Source of the DNA: Oscillospiraceae bacterium
GTDB lineage: Bacteria; Bacillota; Clostridia; Oscillospirales; Ruminococcaceae
NCBI GenBank assembly: GCA_019423755.1
Contig: JAHZAU010000004.1
Coordinates: 1-64,000, forward strand
Reading direction: 5' to 3'
Length of the DNA stretch: 64,000 nt
Shown: positions 31,532-42,500 of the stretch, piece after piece
How the letters are laid out: every line of letters begins with the position of its first letter
How positions within the stretch are numbered: the stretch's first letter is position 1
Notes under the pieces: model-generated
Seen by the model: only the letters and a program-made list of their open reading frames with translations
What the model was told of the DNA's origin: nothing
Database searches by the model: none
Position numbers and translations under genes: made by a program

Positions 31532-32629
31532 ATGGATATTTTCAGCAACGCGCAGAGAGCGTATCTCCTTTTGGAGGACGGCAGCGTTTATGCCGGTTAC
31601 AGCGTCGGCTCCAAGGCCGAGGCCATCGGCGAGCTGTCCTTTAACACCAGCGTGGTGGGCTTCCAGGAGATCCTCACAGACCCGGCCAACAGCAACAACA
31701 TGATCGTTGAGACCTTCCCGCTGGTAGGCAACTACGGCGTTTCCCAGGGCAACGACCTGAACCCCCATACCACCGCCCGCGGCTACATCGTCCGCGAGTG
31801 GTGCGACAAGCCCTCCAACTTCCTCTGTGAAGGCCGCATCGACGAGTACCTGGAGCAGAAGGGCATCACCGGCATCTTCGACCTGGATACCCGCGCGCTG
31901 ACCCGCAAGGTCCGTGACCAGGGCAACATGCTGGCCGTGATCACCACCGAAGAGCTCACCGACGCCAAAAAACAGGAGCTGGCCCAGAAGATGCGTGACT
32001 ACAAGCGTCCGGTACCGGCCTGGAAGACCAACGACCAGGTGCTGACCTTCGGCAGCGAAAACGCCAAATACCGCCTGACCATGGTGGACTACGGCGCCCG
32101 CGCCGACGTCATCCGCGCCCTGGTTGCCCGGGATTGCCGGGTGACCCTGGTGCCCGCCTCCTGGACCGCCGCCCAGGTGAAGGAAACTTCCCCCGAGGGC
32201 ATCGTCCTCTGCGGCGGCGCCGTGGAGTTTGAGGGCATCGAGTCCGAGCTTGCCTGCGTACGCGAGCTGGAAGGCATGGGCCTGCCGGTACTGGGCATCG
32301 ACTTTGGCCACCAGCTGATGGCTCTGGCCGCCGGTGCCCGTATCCAGCGGATGCACAGCGGTCACCGCGGCGCCAACTGCCCGGTAACCGAGACCGCTTC
32401 CGGCCGGACCTTCATCACCACCCAGAACCACGGCTATGTGGCCGACTGCGCCACCGCCGAAGGCTGCCGCGTCAGCCATCAGAACACCAACGATAAGACC
32501 TGCGAGGGCCTGGAATTCACCGGGTTTGCCGGCATGAGCGTCCAGTTCATCCCGGAAAGCGAGATCGGCGCCAAAAACTTCGACGGCATCTACGAGAAGT
32601 TCCTGGCTATGGTCGCCTCCGCAAGATAA
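31532..32629 (+). CDS. carA: Carbamoyl-phosphate synthase small subunit with a degenerate glutaminase site
   Basis: A 365-residue CarA. The N-terminal small-chain domain is well kept (GELSFNTSVVGFQEILTDPA; ARGYIVREWCDKPSNFLCEG; GIFDLDTRALTRKVRDQG). The C-terminal glutamine amidotransferase domain is recognisable but lacks key residues: the nucleophile motif GICLGHQ is GIDFGHQ (Asp257 in place of Cys), the catalytic His of QxHPE is Ile340 (VQFIPES) and NGPGDP reads CGGAVEF. Only the Glu342, the Gln of GHQ and the QNHGY loop remain. Glutaminase activity should be absent, so the complex probably uses free ammonia, as vertebrate CPS I does. Operon position just before carB supports a structural role. 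Confidence 0.93.
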   Translation: MDIFSNAQRAYLLLEDGSVYAGYSVGSKAEAIGELSFNTSVVGFQEILTDPANSNNMIVETFPLVGNYGVSQGNDLNPHTTARGYIVREWCDKPSNFLCEGRIDEYLEQKGITGIFDLDTRALTRKVRDQGNMLAVITTEELTDAKKQELAQKMRDYKRPVPAWKTNDQVLTFGSENAKYRLTMVDYGARADVIRALVARDCRVTLVPASWTAAQVKETSPEGIVLCGGAVEFEGIESELACVRELEGMGLPVLGIDFGHQLMALAAGARIQRMHSGHRGANCPVTETASGRTFITTQNHGYVADCATAEGCRVSHQNTNDKTCEGLEFTGFAGMSVQFIPESEIGAKNFDGIYEKFLAMVASAR

Positions 32630-32676
32630 TCGCTTTTGACCCACGTTTTGAAATAGAGAAGGATTGGTGAATTACT

Positions 32677-35880
<3,204 letters not shown>

Positions 35881-35895
35881 TCGTTCCCCGAAATC

Positions 35896-35931
35896 AAAAA
35901 GCCGTCCTCCCGCTGGGAGGGCGGCTTTTTT
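35896..35931 (+). terminator. pyr operon terminator
   Basis: AAAAAGCCGTCCTCCC, GCT, GGGAGGGCGGCTTTTTT. Confidence 0.92.
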
Positions 35932-36290
35932 GCTGTAAAATTAGCGGAAGGGGAGGGGATTTACCCGCAAAAAAAGCGCCCCGCACAAGGCGAGGCGCTG
36001 GGGGAGGGGCGAGGGGCTACGCGGCTGGCTCTTCTGCCGGTTGGGGGCCTTTTTTGCTGTAAAAATGGCGGAAGGGGGGGATTTACCCACAAAAAAAGCG
36101 CCCCGCACAAGGCGAGGCGCTGGGGAAGGGGTGAGGGGCTACGCGGCTGGCTCTTCTGCCGGTTGGGCGGCTTTTTTGCTGTGAAAATGGCGCAAGGGGA
36201 GGGGATTTACCCGCAAAAAAGCGCCCCGCACAAAGCGAGGCGCTGGGGAAGAGGCGAGGGGCTACGCGGCTGGTTCTTCTGCCGGGAGGG
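35931..36290. repeat. Three tandem copies of a 122-bp unit containing a gene 3' end and terminator
   Basis: The unit recurs with a period of 121-124 bp: TGCTGT starts at 35931, 36055 and 36177, and CTACGCGG starts at 36018, 36139 and 36262. Each unit holds AAAAAAAGCGCC...GGCGCT, a minus-strand terminator, followed by the sequence coding on the minus strand for the tail (C)AEEPAA-stop of the 569-residue membrane protein. The copy next to the gene is the real 3' end, the two others are duplicates downstream. Copies differ at several bases. Confidence 0.88.
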
Positions 36291-37971
36291 GGGCTTCCTG
36301 GGCCGGCTGCGAGGCCGGGGCGGAGCCGTCCTGGGAGAAGAGCAGGTTATCAAAGGCGGTGACCTCCTGGGCAGCAGCACCGGAGGAGAGATAGCTGAGG
36401 GTCACCTGGTCGCCGGGCTGGGTCAGGGCCAGCTCCGGGCTGAGGGAGGAGCTAGCGGCAAAGATGCGCTGCGGCTCTTCGGTGAGGATCAGGTAGTAGA
36501 CGGTGGAGCCGTTGTTGAGCTCGCCGGCCACACGCTGCACCGTACCGGTGACGCTGACGCTTTCTCCGGTGGAGCCGGAGGCGAAGGTATTGTCCGTCAG
36601 GCCGTCGTCCAGCAGCTTGTCCTCGTAGTCCCGCAGGGCGGCGGACATGGACTCGCCGGTACCCACGGTGGAGAAGTTGACCACCGATACAAAGGCGTAC
36701 TGCTTAATGAGGCCGATGCTGTCCTTGAGGGTCATAAAGTAGGTGGGCTGGTTGTCGATGTTCAGGATAATGGGGAAGGAGGCGTAGTAGCCCAGGTCCT
36801 GGACCCGGCCTTCCGCCGAGCGCTGGGCGGCTTCCTCGGTGGCGCCGCTCATCTCGTACATGATGGATTCTTTGGTGACCATGTCCACCATCATAAAGCC
36901 GATGGCGCTGTCGTCGGTACCCACCGAGGTCAGGCCGGTGAACAGGTAGCAGCGGCCGTTGTTGTAAACGATGTTGTGTCCGTCGCTGGCCATGTACTTG
37001 TCCTTATTGGCGAAGTTGAAGATGCCGTGGACGTAGCGGCCGCGGTTGTTGATCTGCTCCATGACGAACTGCTCCGGCTGGACGCGGTCCACCCACTCGG
37101 GCAGATCGTCCATGCCATACTGCTGCATCTCGCCGGTGGTGGCGTTGAGCAGGATGATGCCGGTGGCCTCCGGCAGGGAGAAGCCCACCCGGTTTTTGTA
37201 GGTGGAGACCACCCAGTAGGGCTGGCCGTCGTCGTCCAGCTCGAAGGAGTAGTCGGTGATGCCGGTGAACAGGCCGTCGGAGAAGCGGACCTTGCGGGTC
37301 ACGTCAAAGAGCAGGTAGCTGTTGGGCTGGTATTTGATCTTGTGGCCCTCCACGTAGCGGACGTTGTTGGTGTTGGTGGCGGAGACCACGATATAGCCCG
37401 GGGTACCGTCGAGGTTGGTCAGCCATTTGAAGAAGCCGGAGTGGTACAGCGGCACCACCCAAACAAGCTCGCCGTCCACCATCTGGATGGTGGCGTCGCG
37501 CAGGTAGACCTGGCTGCCCAGGGCGGGACGTTCGCCCAGCTTTTTCTGCGCCAGCTGCAGGGCCAGCGCCTCGTCCACGATGGGGATCTGGTCCACGTCC
37601 ACGGCCTGGACCTCATTGGTGAACTTTTTGACCTCTGGCTCGCCCAGCTGGTCGCGGAAGGTCTTCCACTGGAAGAACACCGAGCCGTAAAGCATCATGA
37701 CCAGCACGAAGATCCACGGGATGGCGACAACCACCATGGCCCACTTGGGCAGGGAGACCTTGGTCTCCGCCCGGGAGGCGACGAGGGTGATGATGCTGCT
37801 GCCGGCGCGGTACAGCCCCCAGATGCCCACATAGATGGTCACCACCACGGCCCAGAAGAAGGCGCCGTCCTGGTAAAGGGGGTTGAGGTTGGGGGAGCTT
37901 TCAAAGACGTAGAGCCCCAGCAAAATGGTCGTAACCAGGTACACAAGACCCAGTTGCTTTTTCTTGCTCAT
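36262..37971 (-). CDS. Large membrane-anchored protein, unknown function
   Basis: A 569-residue protein. Three hydrophobic segments lie in the first 110 residues (LGLVYLVTTILLGLYVF; WAVVVTIYVGIWGLY; AMVVVAIPWIFVLVMMLYG), followed by about 450 residues without further spans that probably lie outside the cell, and an Ala/Pro/Glu-rich tail. The outer part contains repeated motifs such as VDGELVWVVPLYHSGFFKWL and GQPYWVVSTYKNRVGFSLPE, reminiscent of PepSY-like or substrate-sensing folds, but I do not recognise the family. ATG at 37971 is used because GAAAGGATG lies just upstream. A TATACT box lies at 38033-38028. Three tandem terminators follow the gene. Confidence 0.85.
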   Translation of the reverse strand: MSKKKQLGLVYLVTTILLGLYVFESSPNLNPLYQDGAFFWAVVVTIYVGIWGLYRAGSSIITLVASRAETKVSLPKWAMVVVAIPWIFVLVMMLYGSVFFQWKTFRDQLGEPEVKKFTNEVQAVDVDQIPIVDEALALQLAQKKLGERPALGSQVYLRDATIQMVDGELVWVVPLYHSGFFKWLTNLDGTPGYIVVSATNTNNVRYVEGHKIKYQPNSYLLFDVTRKVRFSDGLFTGITDYSFELDDDGQPYWVVSTYKNRVGFSLPEATGIILLNATTGEMQQYGMDDLPEWVDRVQPEQFVMEQINNRGRYVHGIFNFANKDKYMASDGHNIVYNNGRCYLFTGLTSVGTDDSAIGFMMVDMVTKESIMYEMSGATEEAAQRSAEGRVQDLGYYASFPIILNIDNQPTYFMTLKDSIGLIKQYAFVSVVNFSTVGTGESMSAALRDYEDKLLDDGLTDNTFASGSTGESVSVTGTVQRVAGELNNGSTVYYLILTEEPQRIFAASSSLSPELALTQPGDQVTLSYLSSGAAAQEVTAFDNLLFSQDGSAPASQPAQEAPLPAEEPAA

Positions 37972-38091
37972 TTTTTTCATCCTTTCACCGGACTGCACTG
38001 TGCCGCATCCCAGCCCGGATTTCCCTCAGTATAGCATATTTTCCCGGGAAAGGATACAGCTGCGGGGGCGTTTTGAGCAAATTTAAGAATA

Positions 38092-38385
38092 TTAAACCCG
38101 GTCCCGCACCTGGCCGTTTGGCAGCAGGAGGATGGGGTACGGGCGGGAAAGGGGGCAGGGGAGATAGTTTTCCAGCTGCTGGGCGCTTTCGGCGGAAAAA
38201 TAAAGGAGGAAGCGGCTGGGCAGCAGGAAGAAGGCGGCGCTTTCCCGGCAGTAAAGGAGCACCTCCCCCGGGTCGAAGGCCACCGGCAGCACCCCCAAGG
38301 GGGAGAGGGCCCGGGTGATCTGGGTCAGCAGGGCCAGCGAGTCGGCAAGGCGGCAGATGGTTTGGGAGAAAGCAGAGTGTGTCAT
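38092..38385 (-). CDS. Hypothetical protein, 97 residues
   Basis: A short minus-strand gene (MTHSAFSQTICRLADSLALL...) with AAAGGA 10 bp before the ATG and a TATGAT box at 38499-38494. The middle (VLLYCRESAAFFLLPSRFLL, YFSAESAQQLENYL) looks like a compact alpha/beta protein without membrane spans; it may belong to small regulatory or spore proteins, but I do not recognise it. Codon use is like its neighbours. It is separated by 120 bp from the membrane protein gene. Confidence 0.5.
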   Translation of the reverse strand: MTHSAFSQTICRLADSLALLTQITRALSPLGVLPVAFDPGEVLLYCRESAAFFLLPSRFLLYFSAESAQQLENYLPCPLSRPYPILLLPNGQVRDRV

Positions 38386-38603
38386 AGAGCAGGATTCCTT
38401 TCTGACGCCCCAGGGGGGCGGACGGTGGATTTTGGGGAAAGGGAGAGGGAGGCGTTTGGCGGATGGTGGGGAAGCGCCGGTCTTCCTGGGGATATCATAG
38501 CAGATTTTGGCGGAAAACCCCGGGAATCCTGGTGTCGAACCGGGCGGATTGGCGGCGAAAAAAGAAATTTGCGGCTTTAAAGCAGTAAATTTCTCGCCCC
38601 CTC
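38386..38603. other. Gene-free stretch before the tyrosine operon
   Basis: About 220 bp containing the promoter side of the 97-residue ORF; GC-rich with no gene that I can support. Confidence 0.5.
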
Positions 38604-38632
38604 TTGACTTTGCCCCGGCGATGGATTATGAT
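38604..38632 (+). promoter_or_regulatory. Tyrosine operon promoter
   Basis: TTGACT (38604-38609), 17-bp spacer, TATGAT (38627-38632). Confidence 0.85.
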
Positions 38633-38672
38633 AAACACAATTCAATTGGTTTTGAGAAAGGAGCGGTGCAGC

Positions 38673-38777
38673 ATGGCGCGTCCGGCAGTGGGATATGGCC
38701 GATATTATAGCTACCAGGGCTTGGGAAGCGCTGGTTGTTTGTGCTGCCTTTCTCAGACAGGGACCAAGGCCCGGTAA
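38673..38777 (+). CDS. Tyrosine-rich leader peptide of the aroF-tyrA operon
   Basis: A 34-residue ORF with AAAGGAG 10 bp upstream: MARPAVGYGRYYSYQGLGSA and then GCLCCLSQTGTKAR. Four tyrosine codons (8, 11, 12 and 14) fall within seven codons, at 38694-38714. It lies in the transcribed leader between the promoter and a terminator, in front of a tyrosine biosynthesis operon, which is the position of the regulatory peptides of amino-acid attenuators. Ribosome stalling at the Tyr codons when charged tRNA-Tyr is scarce would alter folding of the downstream RNA. The stop codon (38775-38777) touches the first pairing segment. Confidence 0.78.
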   Translation: MARPAVGYGRYYSYQGLGSAGCLCCLSQTGTKAR

Positions 38778-38843
38778 ATCGGGCCAAAGGTAGGTTTTGG
38801 AAAGAGCCGGGCCGGTGCTTCGCAGGAAGTGCCGGCCTTTTTT
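38768..38843 (+). promoter_or_regulatory. Attenuator with mutually exclusive hairpins
   Basis: Segment 1 GGCCCGG (38768-38774) can pair with segment 3 CCGGGCC (38807-38813). The terminator uses 38810-38820 (GGCCGGTGCTT) with 38827-38837 (AAGTGCCGGCC) followed by T6. Both need 38810-38813, so only one can form. A local 1:2 hairpin GGCCCG/CGGGCC (38780-38785) is also possible. A ribosome at the leader stop codon would mask segment 1 and favour termination. Confidence 0.72.
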
Positions 38844-38884
38844 ACTGGAAAAAGACCCCCACGGGGCAGAAGGAGAGAAAAATC

Positions 38885-39898
38885 ATGATCGTTATCGTTA
38901 AGCCGAACACCAAGCAGCCGCAGCTTCAGGAACTGGTCCGCAGCTTAGAGGGCATGGGCGTCCAGGTGCATCTGTCCCAGGGCGTCAACACCACCCTGCT
39001 GGGTCTGGTGGGGGACACCTCCGCCATCGACATCGGCAAGATCCGCTCGTTGGAGATCGTCGAGGAGGTTAAGCGTATTCAGGAGCCTTACAAGAAAGCA
39101 AACCGCAAGTTCCACCCGCTGGACACCCAGGTGAAGGTAGGGGATGTGACCATCGGCGGCGGCAGCTTCACCGTTATCGCCGGGCCTTGCTCGGTGGAAA
39201 GCCGGGAGCAGATGACCGGCGTGGCCCGCAGCGTGCAGGCCTCCGGCGCGGCCCTGCTGCGCGGCGGCGCCTTCAAGCCCCGCACCTCGCCCTACTCCTT
39301 CCAGGGCCTGCGCGCCCAAGGGTTGGAGATCCTGCTGCAGGCCAGACGCGAGACCGGTATGCCCATCGTCACCGAGCTTATGAGCCAGCAGGACCTGGAA
39401 CTGTTTGAGGACGTGGACGTGATCCAGATCGGCGCCCGCAATATGCAGAACTTCGAGCTGCTCAAGGCGGTGGGCCGCACCCACAAGCCCATCCTGCTCA
39501 AGCGCGGCCTTGCCAACACCATCGAGGAGTGGCTCATGAGCGCCGAATACATTATGGCCGAGGGCAACGACCAGGTCATCCTTTGCGAGCGCGGCATCCG
39601 CACCTTTGAGACCAAGACCCGCAACACCCTGGACCTGTCGGCGGTGCCCATGGTCAAAAAGCTCAGCCACCTGCCCATTATCGTAGACCCCAGCCACGCC
39701 ACCGGCGTTTCCTGGATGGTGGAGCCTATGGCTATGGCGGCGCTGGCAGCCGGGGCCGACGGCGTCATGGTGGAGGTCCACAACGACCCGCAGCACGCCC
39801 TTTGCGACGGCGCACAGTCGCTGCGGCCGGACCAGTTCGACAAGATGATGAAGAAGCTGACCCGCGCGGCCGACTTCTTTGCCCATCTGGATGACTAG
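38885..39898 (+). CDS. aroF: 3-deoxy-7-phosphoheptulonate synthase, type I-beta with N-terminal regulatory domain
   Basis: A 337-residue DAHP synthase, first enzyme of aromatic synthesis, joining PEP and erythrose-4-phosphate. Residues 1-65 form the ferredoxin-like domain seen in Thermotoga-type enzymes, where tyrosine or phenylalanine binds; the barrel carries FTVIAGPCSVESREQMTGVA, LLRGGAFKPRTSPYSFQG and LPIIVDPSHATG. ATG at 38885 with GGAGAG 9 bp upstream. It heads aroF-tyrA-chorismate mutase, whose leader peptide is rich in tyrosine codons, so both transcription and enzyme are probably tuned to tyrosine. Confidence 0.95.
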   Translation: MIVIVKPNTKQPQLQELVRSLEGMGVQVHLSQGVNTTLLGLVGDTSAIDIGKIRSLEIVEEVKRIQEPYKKANRKFHPLDTQVKVGDVTIGGGSFTVIAGPCSVESREQMTGVARSVQASGAALLRGGAFKPRTSPYSFQGLRAQGLEILLQARRETGMPIVTELMSQQDLELFEDVDVIQIGARNMQNFELLKAVGRTHKPILLKRGLANTIEEWLMSAEYIMAEGNDQVILCERGIRTFETKTRNTLDLSAVPMVKKLSHLPIIVDPSHATGVSWMVEPMAMAALAAGADGVMVEVHNDPQHALCDGAQSLRPDQFDKMMKKLTRAADFFAHLDD

Positions 39899-39916
39899 CA
39901 GGAAGGGGGAAGCGGT

Positions 39917-40792
39917 ATGAGCAGCAAAACCGTAGGCATCGTGGGCCTGGGGCTCATCGGCGGCTCGCTGGCCAAGGGGCTGCGCGCCCGGGCCGGCTGC
40001 CGGGTACTGGGGCTGGACATCGACCCCCAGGTCATGGAGGCGGCGCAGGCCGACGGCGGCATCGACGGCCCGCTGGAAGACTACAGCCAGCTGGACCTGC
40101 TGATCGTGGCGCTCTTCCCCGAGGCCACGGTGGCGCACATCCGGCAGGTGGTGGCTAAGCTGCGCCCCGGCGCGGTGGTCATGGACATCTGCGGCGTGAA
40201 AAAATCGGTGGCCGACGGGGTGGCCCTGCTGTGCAAGTCCCACGGGGTGGAGTTTTTGGGCGCCCATCCTATGGCGGGAAAGGCCTGCTGGGGCTACCAG
40301 AACGCCGACGGCAATCTGTTTGAGGGGGCCAGCATGATCCTGACCCCGGTGTTCACCGACGATTGGGCGGTGCAGATGGTGCAGGGGCTTTGCCAGCAGC
40401 TGGGCTTTGCCCGGGTGGTGTTCACCGACCCCCAAAGCCACGACAAGATGATCGGCTACACCTCCCAGCTGGCGCACATCCTTTCCAGCGCGTACATCAA
40501 AAACCCCCTGTGCATGAACTACAAGGGCTACACCGGCGGCAGCTTCCAGGATCTGACCCGGGTGGCGCGGCTCAACCCGGTTATGTGGAGCGAGCTGTTT
40601 TTGCTCAACCGCCAAAACCTGTTGGAGGACCTGGACCTGCTGATCCAAAGCCTGAGCGAATACCGCCGGGCCATCGCCGACGGGGACGGGGCGCAGCTGG
40701 AAGCGCTGCTGGCCGACGGCACCCGCATCAAAGAAGAACTGATGCGCACCCAGCCGGAGGCCGCCCGGGAGATGAAACAGGTACAGCGATAA
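39917..40792 (+). CDS. tyrA: Prephenate dehydrogenase
   Basis: A 291-residue NAD(P)-dependent enzyme that converts prephenate to 4-hydroxyphenylpyruvate, the tyrosine precursor. The Rossmann motif is VGIVGLGLIGGSLAKGL, the active site contains FLGAHPMAGKACWGYQNADG with the catalytic His. No ACT domain at the end, so feedback control probably acts on other steps. AAGGGGG lies 7 bp upstream. It lies 18 bp after aroF and 13 bp before the chorismate mutase gene, in one operon. Confidence 0.94.
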   Translation: MSSKTVGIVGLGLIGGSLAKGLRARAGCRVLGLDIDPQVMEAAQADGGIDGPLEDYSQLDLLIVALFPEATVAHIRQVVAKLRPGAVVMDICGVKKSVADGVALLCKSHGVEFLGAHPMAGKACWGYQNADGNLFEGASMILTPVFTDDWAVQMVQGLCQQLGFARVVFTDPQSHDKMIGYTSQLAHILSSAYIKNPLCMNYKGYTGGSFQDLTRVARLNPVMWSELFLLNRQNLLEDLDLLIQSLSEYRRAIADGDGAQLEALLADGTRIKEELMRTQPEAAREMKQVQR

Positions 40793-40805
40793 GGAGGAAA
40801 CGAGC

Positions 40806-41066
40806 ATGAATCTGGAAGAATTGCGGGTGGAGATCGACGCGGTGGACCGGGAGCTGGCCGCTTTGCTGACCCGGCGCATGGAGCTTTGCAGCCAGGTGGC
40901 CCAGGTGAAGGCCCGGGAGGGCCTGCCCCTTTACCACCCCGACCGGGAGGCCCAGGTCATCGCCAAGGTGCAGGGTCTGACCCGCCCGGAGTACGCCGAG
41001 CACCTGGGCCGGGTGTGGCAGAAGATCATGGAGGAAAGCCGCGCCCTGCAGCAGAAACTTCTGTAA
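40806..41066 (+). CDS. Chorismate mutase, AroQ type
   Basis: An 86-residue monofunctional chorismate mutase that turns chorismate into prephenate. It is an all-helical AroQ fold: ELRVEIDAVDRELAALLTRR, then VAQVKAREGLPLYHPDRE and a final helix VWQKIMEESRALQQ. The Arg, Lys and Glu/Asp positions that bind the substrate appear kept. AAGGAGG precedes the ATG by 8 bp. With aroF and tyrA it completes a dedicated branch to tyrosine. Confidence 0.9.
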   Translation: MNLEELRVEIDAVDRELAALLTRRMELCSQVAQVKAREGLPLYHPDREAQVIAKVQGLTRPEYAEHLGRVWQKIMEESRALQQKLL

Positions 41067-41075
41067 AAACAGGGG

Positions 41076-41104
41076 TTGACAGGGCGGGGGTTTTGTGCTT
41101 TAAT
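41076..41104 (+). promoter_or_regulatory. Promoter of the trpXYZ unit
   Basis: TTGACA (41076-41081), 17-bp spacer, TTTAAT (41099-41104), beginning 9 bp after the chorismate mutase stop. Confidence 0.85.
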
Positions 41105-41109
41105 GGGTG

Positions 41110-41410
41110 CAAGCAAATCGCGAAACCGTTGAGAGGGAGATAAAACCGGAAACGGACTCACAGAGAGCTGGGGGTAGCTGAGAACCCGGCAGAAACCGAG
41201 TCGGACAAATGGACCCTTGAGGGCAGCGGGAAAAGGCAGGCGGATACCGCCGGCCCCAGTATCGTCTGACGCCAGGCCGGCGTTATCTGGCCAGGAATGT
41301 GTTGGCATTCTGTTTTGAGGTGGGCGCTGGCCAAAGCCAGGGTCAATCAAGGTGGTACCGCAGATGATGACATCTGTCCTTGTAAGAGGGCAGGTGTCTT
41401 TTTTATTTTC
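41110..41410 (+). ncRNA. T-box leader, tryptophan specifier
   Basis: A 300-nt leader of T-box type. Stem I elements are AGAGAGCTGG (41163-41172) and GCTGAGAA (41177-41184); the candidate specifier is TGG at 41210-41212, in AAATGGACC, which fits the usual specifier loop and codes for tryptophan. The T-box sequence AAGGTGGTACCGC (41349-41361) pairs with the free tRNA acceptor end. The terminator GACATCTGTCCT/AGGGCAGGTGTC plus T6 ends at 41406. Uncharged tRNA-Trp would prevent termination and turn on the transporter genes. Confidence 0.9.
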
Positions 41411-41486
41411 CCGGACGCCGCGGTCCCTCCGCCGAGATCCAGAGTTGCAGGCGTTTGCAGAGAAAAGCAAAGAAAGGCGGATCAAG

Positions 41487-42482
41487 ATGAAAAAGATGCA
41501 AAACAAGACAAGAAGCAAAAAGATGGCCGCTGTGCTGGCGGCGCTGCTTTCGGCGGGGATGCTGCTGGGCGGCTGCGGGGCCGGTGGGGAAGACCGGCTG
41601 CAGGTAGGCGTGGTACAGATCTCGGAAAACCCGTCGCTGGACACCATCCGCGAGGCGTTTTTGCAGGAGATGGAGGCGCTGGGCTACGGGGAAGACCGGG
41701 TGGAATACGACATCCAGAACGCCCAGGGCGACCAGAGCAACCTGAACACCATCTGCAGCAAGTTTTTGGGCGACCAGGTGGACCTGGTGGTAGCCATCGC
41801 TACCCCCACCGCCCAGACGGCGGCCACCAACCTTTCCTCCCAGATCCCGGTGCTGTTTTCGGGGGTGAGCGACCCGGTGTCCGCCAAGCTGGTGCAGGAC
41901 CCGCAGCACCCCGAGGGCAACGTCACCGGTACCTCCGACGCCATCCCGGTGGAGCAGGTGCTGCAGCTTTGCAAGACCCTGACCCCCGACGTGCAGAAGA
42001 TCGGCTTCCTCTACACCTCCGGCGAGATCAACTCCCAGGTGACGGTGGAAAAGGCCCAGGCGGCCGCTCAGGAGATGGGCTATGACACCCAGGTGCAGAC
42101 CATCAGCGAGATCAGCGAGCTGCAGCAGGCCGCCCAGTCGCTGGCCGCCCAGGTGGACGCCATCTACACCCCCATCGACAACACCATCGCCACCTCCATG
42201 CCGGTGCTTTCCCGGGTCGGCACCGAGACCGGTACCCCCATCTACGTGGGGGCGGACTCCATGGTGGAGGACGGCGGCCTGGCTACTGTGGGCATCGAGT
42301 ACGGCCCGCTGGGCCAGCAGACCGCCCAGATGGCGGTGCAGATCTTGGAGGGCACCCCGGTGAGCGACATCCCGGTCGAGACGCTGGACAGCTTCTCCAC
42401 CATCATCAACGAATCCACCGCCCAGGCACTGGGCATCACCATCCCCGAGGAGCTGGCCGCTTCGGCCCGCATCGTCGGCTAA
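41487..42482 (+). CDS. trpX: ABC transporter substrate-binding lipoprotein, TrpX type
   Basis: A 331-residue lipoprotein. The signal peptide ends in the lipobox MLLGGC with Cys30. The mature part (VGVVQISENPSLDTIREAFL; DLVVAIATPTAQTAATNLSS; IPVLFSGVSDPVSAKLV) belongs to the DUF534-like binding proteins predicted to take tryptophan in Firmicutes. AAAGGCGG lies 7 bp before the ATG; the in-frame reading upstream is T-box. The Trp T-box in front and the next two genes support tryptophan as substrate; direct proof is not available from the sequence. Confidence 0.9.
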   Translation: MKKMQNKTRSKKMAAVLAALLSAGMLLGGCGAGGEDRLQVGVVQISENPSLDTIREAFLQEMEALGYGEDRVEYDIQNAQGDQSNLNTICSKFLGDQVDLVVAIATPTAQTAATNLSSQIPVLFSGVSDPVSAKLVQDPQHPEGNVTGTSDAIPVEQVLQLCKTLTPDVQKIGFLYTSGEINSQVTVEKAQAAAQEMGYDTQVQTISEISELQQAAQSLAAQVDAIYTPIDNTIATSMPVLSRVGTETGTPIYVGADSMVEDGGLATVGIEYGPLGQQTAQMAVQILEGTPVSDIPVETLDSFSTIINESTAQALGITIPEELAASARIVG

Positions 42483-42500
42483 GAGAAGGAGGGAACGGCT

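Noticed and set aside
38525..38545. tRNA-like T-loop (GGTTCGA on the minus strand)
   Set aside because: Only the loop sequence is present; no cloverleaf arms could be built around it.
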